Of a DNA stretch of 64,000 nt, positions 63,540 through 64,000 are shown one piece after another. The position numbers and the translations under genes were made by a program. Within the stretch, counting starts at the first letter, position 1; the number at the start of each line of letters is the position of its first letter. A model generated the notes under the pieces. It did no database searches and had not been told where the DNA came from. It saw only the letters and a program-made list of their open reading frames with translations. The DNA comes from G965225705 sp965225705 (GTDB taxonomy: Bacteria; Pseudomonadota; Alphaproteobacteria; Caulobacterales; Maricaulaceae). Where the stretch lies: contig OZ245325.1 in NCBI GenBank assembly GCA_965225705.1, positions 434,001-498,000 of the forward strand, given 5' to 3'.

Positions 63540-64000
63540 CTAATCATCCGGATAATTTTCCTCCATGCGGTCTTTAATGCCTAAGGTTTTAAGTTTTCTG
63601 TGAAGAGCAGAACGCTCCATGCCAATAAAGGCAGCTGTGCGTGAGATGTTTCCTTCAAATCGCTTAATCTGGGCTATAAGATACTCTTTTTCAAACTTCT
63701 GGCGTGCCCGACGTAAAGGCATGGCCACAAACTGTTCAGCATGAAGAAGAGGATTTCTCATGGTGCCCTCCTCCTCAGCAGGCAGGCTTTCCCCTGTTTT
63801 TTTCTGCTGTTCAGATTTTTTCCCTGTAATCAAAAAACGTTCTATATGGTTACGTAATTCACGCACATTGCCGGGCCATGCTTTAGACTGCAGAGCGGAG
63901 ACCACCTCTTCATTCGGCAGGCGGGAGGTCAGGCCGCTGGCAAAAGAAAGGCGTTCTGTAAAATAATGAACAAGAAGGGGAATGTCTTCACGACGCTTTG
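63540..64000 (-). CDS. ntrX: NtrX-like sigma-54 response regulator, C-terminal part
   Basis: The gene runs off the window end, and about 153 C-terminal codons are present. RREDIPLLVHYF and AWPGNVRELRNHIERFLI belong to the end of the AAA+ sigma-54 activator domain. The last 50 residues (IAQIKRFEGNISRTAAFIGMERSALHRKLKTLGIK) are a Fis-type DNA-binding helix-turn-helix. The LHAEQFVAMPLRRARQKFEKEYL linker and the trkA neighbour identify it as NtrX rather than NtrC. It is partner to the NtrY kinase in nitrogen and envelope control. Confidence 0.88.
   Translation of the reverse strand, partial: KRREDIPLLVHYFTERLSFASGLTSRLPNEEVVSALQSKAWPGNVRELRNHIERFLITGKKSEQQKKTGESLPAEEEGTMRNPLLHAEQFVAMPLRRARQKFEKEYLIAQIKRFEGNISRTAAFIGMERSALHRKLKTLGIKDRMEENYPDD

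Noticed and set aside
1..64000. CRISPR array, rRNA operon, intact insertion sequence or integrase
   Set aside because: No regularly spaced repeats, rRNA sequence or transposase/integrase gene was seen; the receptor duplication has no recombinase beside it.

Overview
The window reads as one stretch of an alphaproteobacterial chromosome of moderate to low G+C. The lineage rests on gene order typical of that class: ntrX-trkA-trkH-D-amino-acid aminotransferase-hfq-hflX, an IalB-family gene next to rlmN, and dapA-smpB. The many TonB-dependent receptors and a seven-gene TonB/ExbB/ExbD/TtpC operon suggest a Gram-negative that lives by importing scarce ligands. I cannot place it to genus.

Layout. 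1-5.2 kb: tail of a DegT-type aminotransferase, tRNA-Val, a dicarboxylate/amino-acid symporter, pyrB, a TlpA-like thioredoxin and a Cys/Met-metabolism PLP enzyme. 5.5-9.3 kb: a siderophore-type TonB receptor with a PepSY membrane partner, then a DUF481 outer-membrane protein. 10.4-16.9 kb: arginine catabolism by the succinyltransferase route (M20 hydrolase, astA, astD, astB, an SDR); astC and astE are not present and the M20 hydrolase sits where an AstE substitute would be expected. 17.3-22.1 kb: tandem glycine riboswitch and gcvT-gcvH-gcvPA-gcvPB. 22.5-32.5 kb: valS between two inverted, nearly perfect 3,587-bp copies of a TonB-receptor gene with its promoter region and terminator. 32.7-41.3 kb: ialB-like, rlmN, SIMPL protein, AsmA-like protein, a class A penicillin-binding protein, smpB and dapA.

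41.3-47.3 kb is an AT-rich accessory island: a class II microcin/bacteriocin-like cluster. It holds three small precursors with double-glycine leaders (two of them close to the colicin V leader type), the decayed remains of a fourth, two small membrane proteins, a larger membrane protein, a duplicated promoter/leader of about 258 bp, and a C39-peptidase ABC exporter that would cleave the leaders and export the cores. No HlyD-type adaptor gene is visible. One precursor and one degenerate copy are below usual ORF-calling size.

47.4-64 kb returns to housekeeping genes: dgt; the TonB operon on the minus strand (DUF3450, TtpC-like, ExbB, ExbD, ExbD, TonB, TPR protein) with a good sigma-70 promoter; thiS-thiG; an inositol-monophosphatase-family enzyme; hflX-hfq; a D-amino-acid aminotransferase; trkH; trkA; and the 3' part of ntrX, cut by the window end.

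The TonB operon could energise the three receptors in the window. The two strongest points for follow-up are the inverted receptor duplication around valS, whose right copy is bounded by a 13-bp direct repeat, and the microcin-like cluster.
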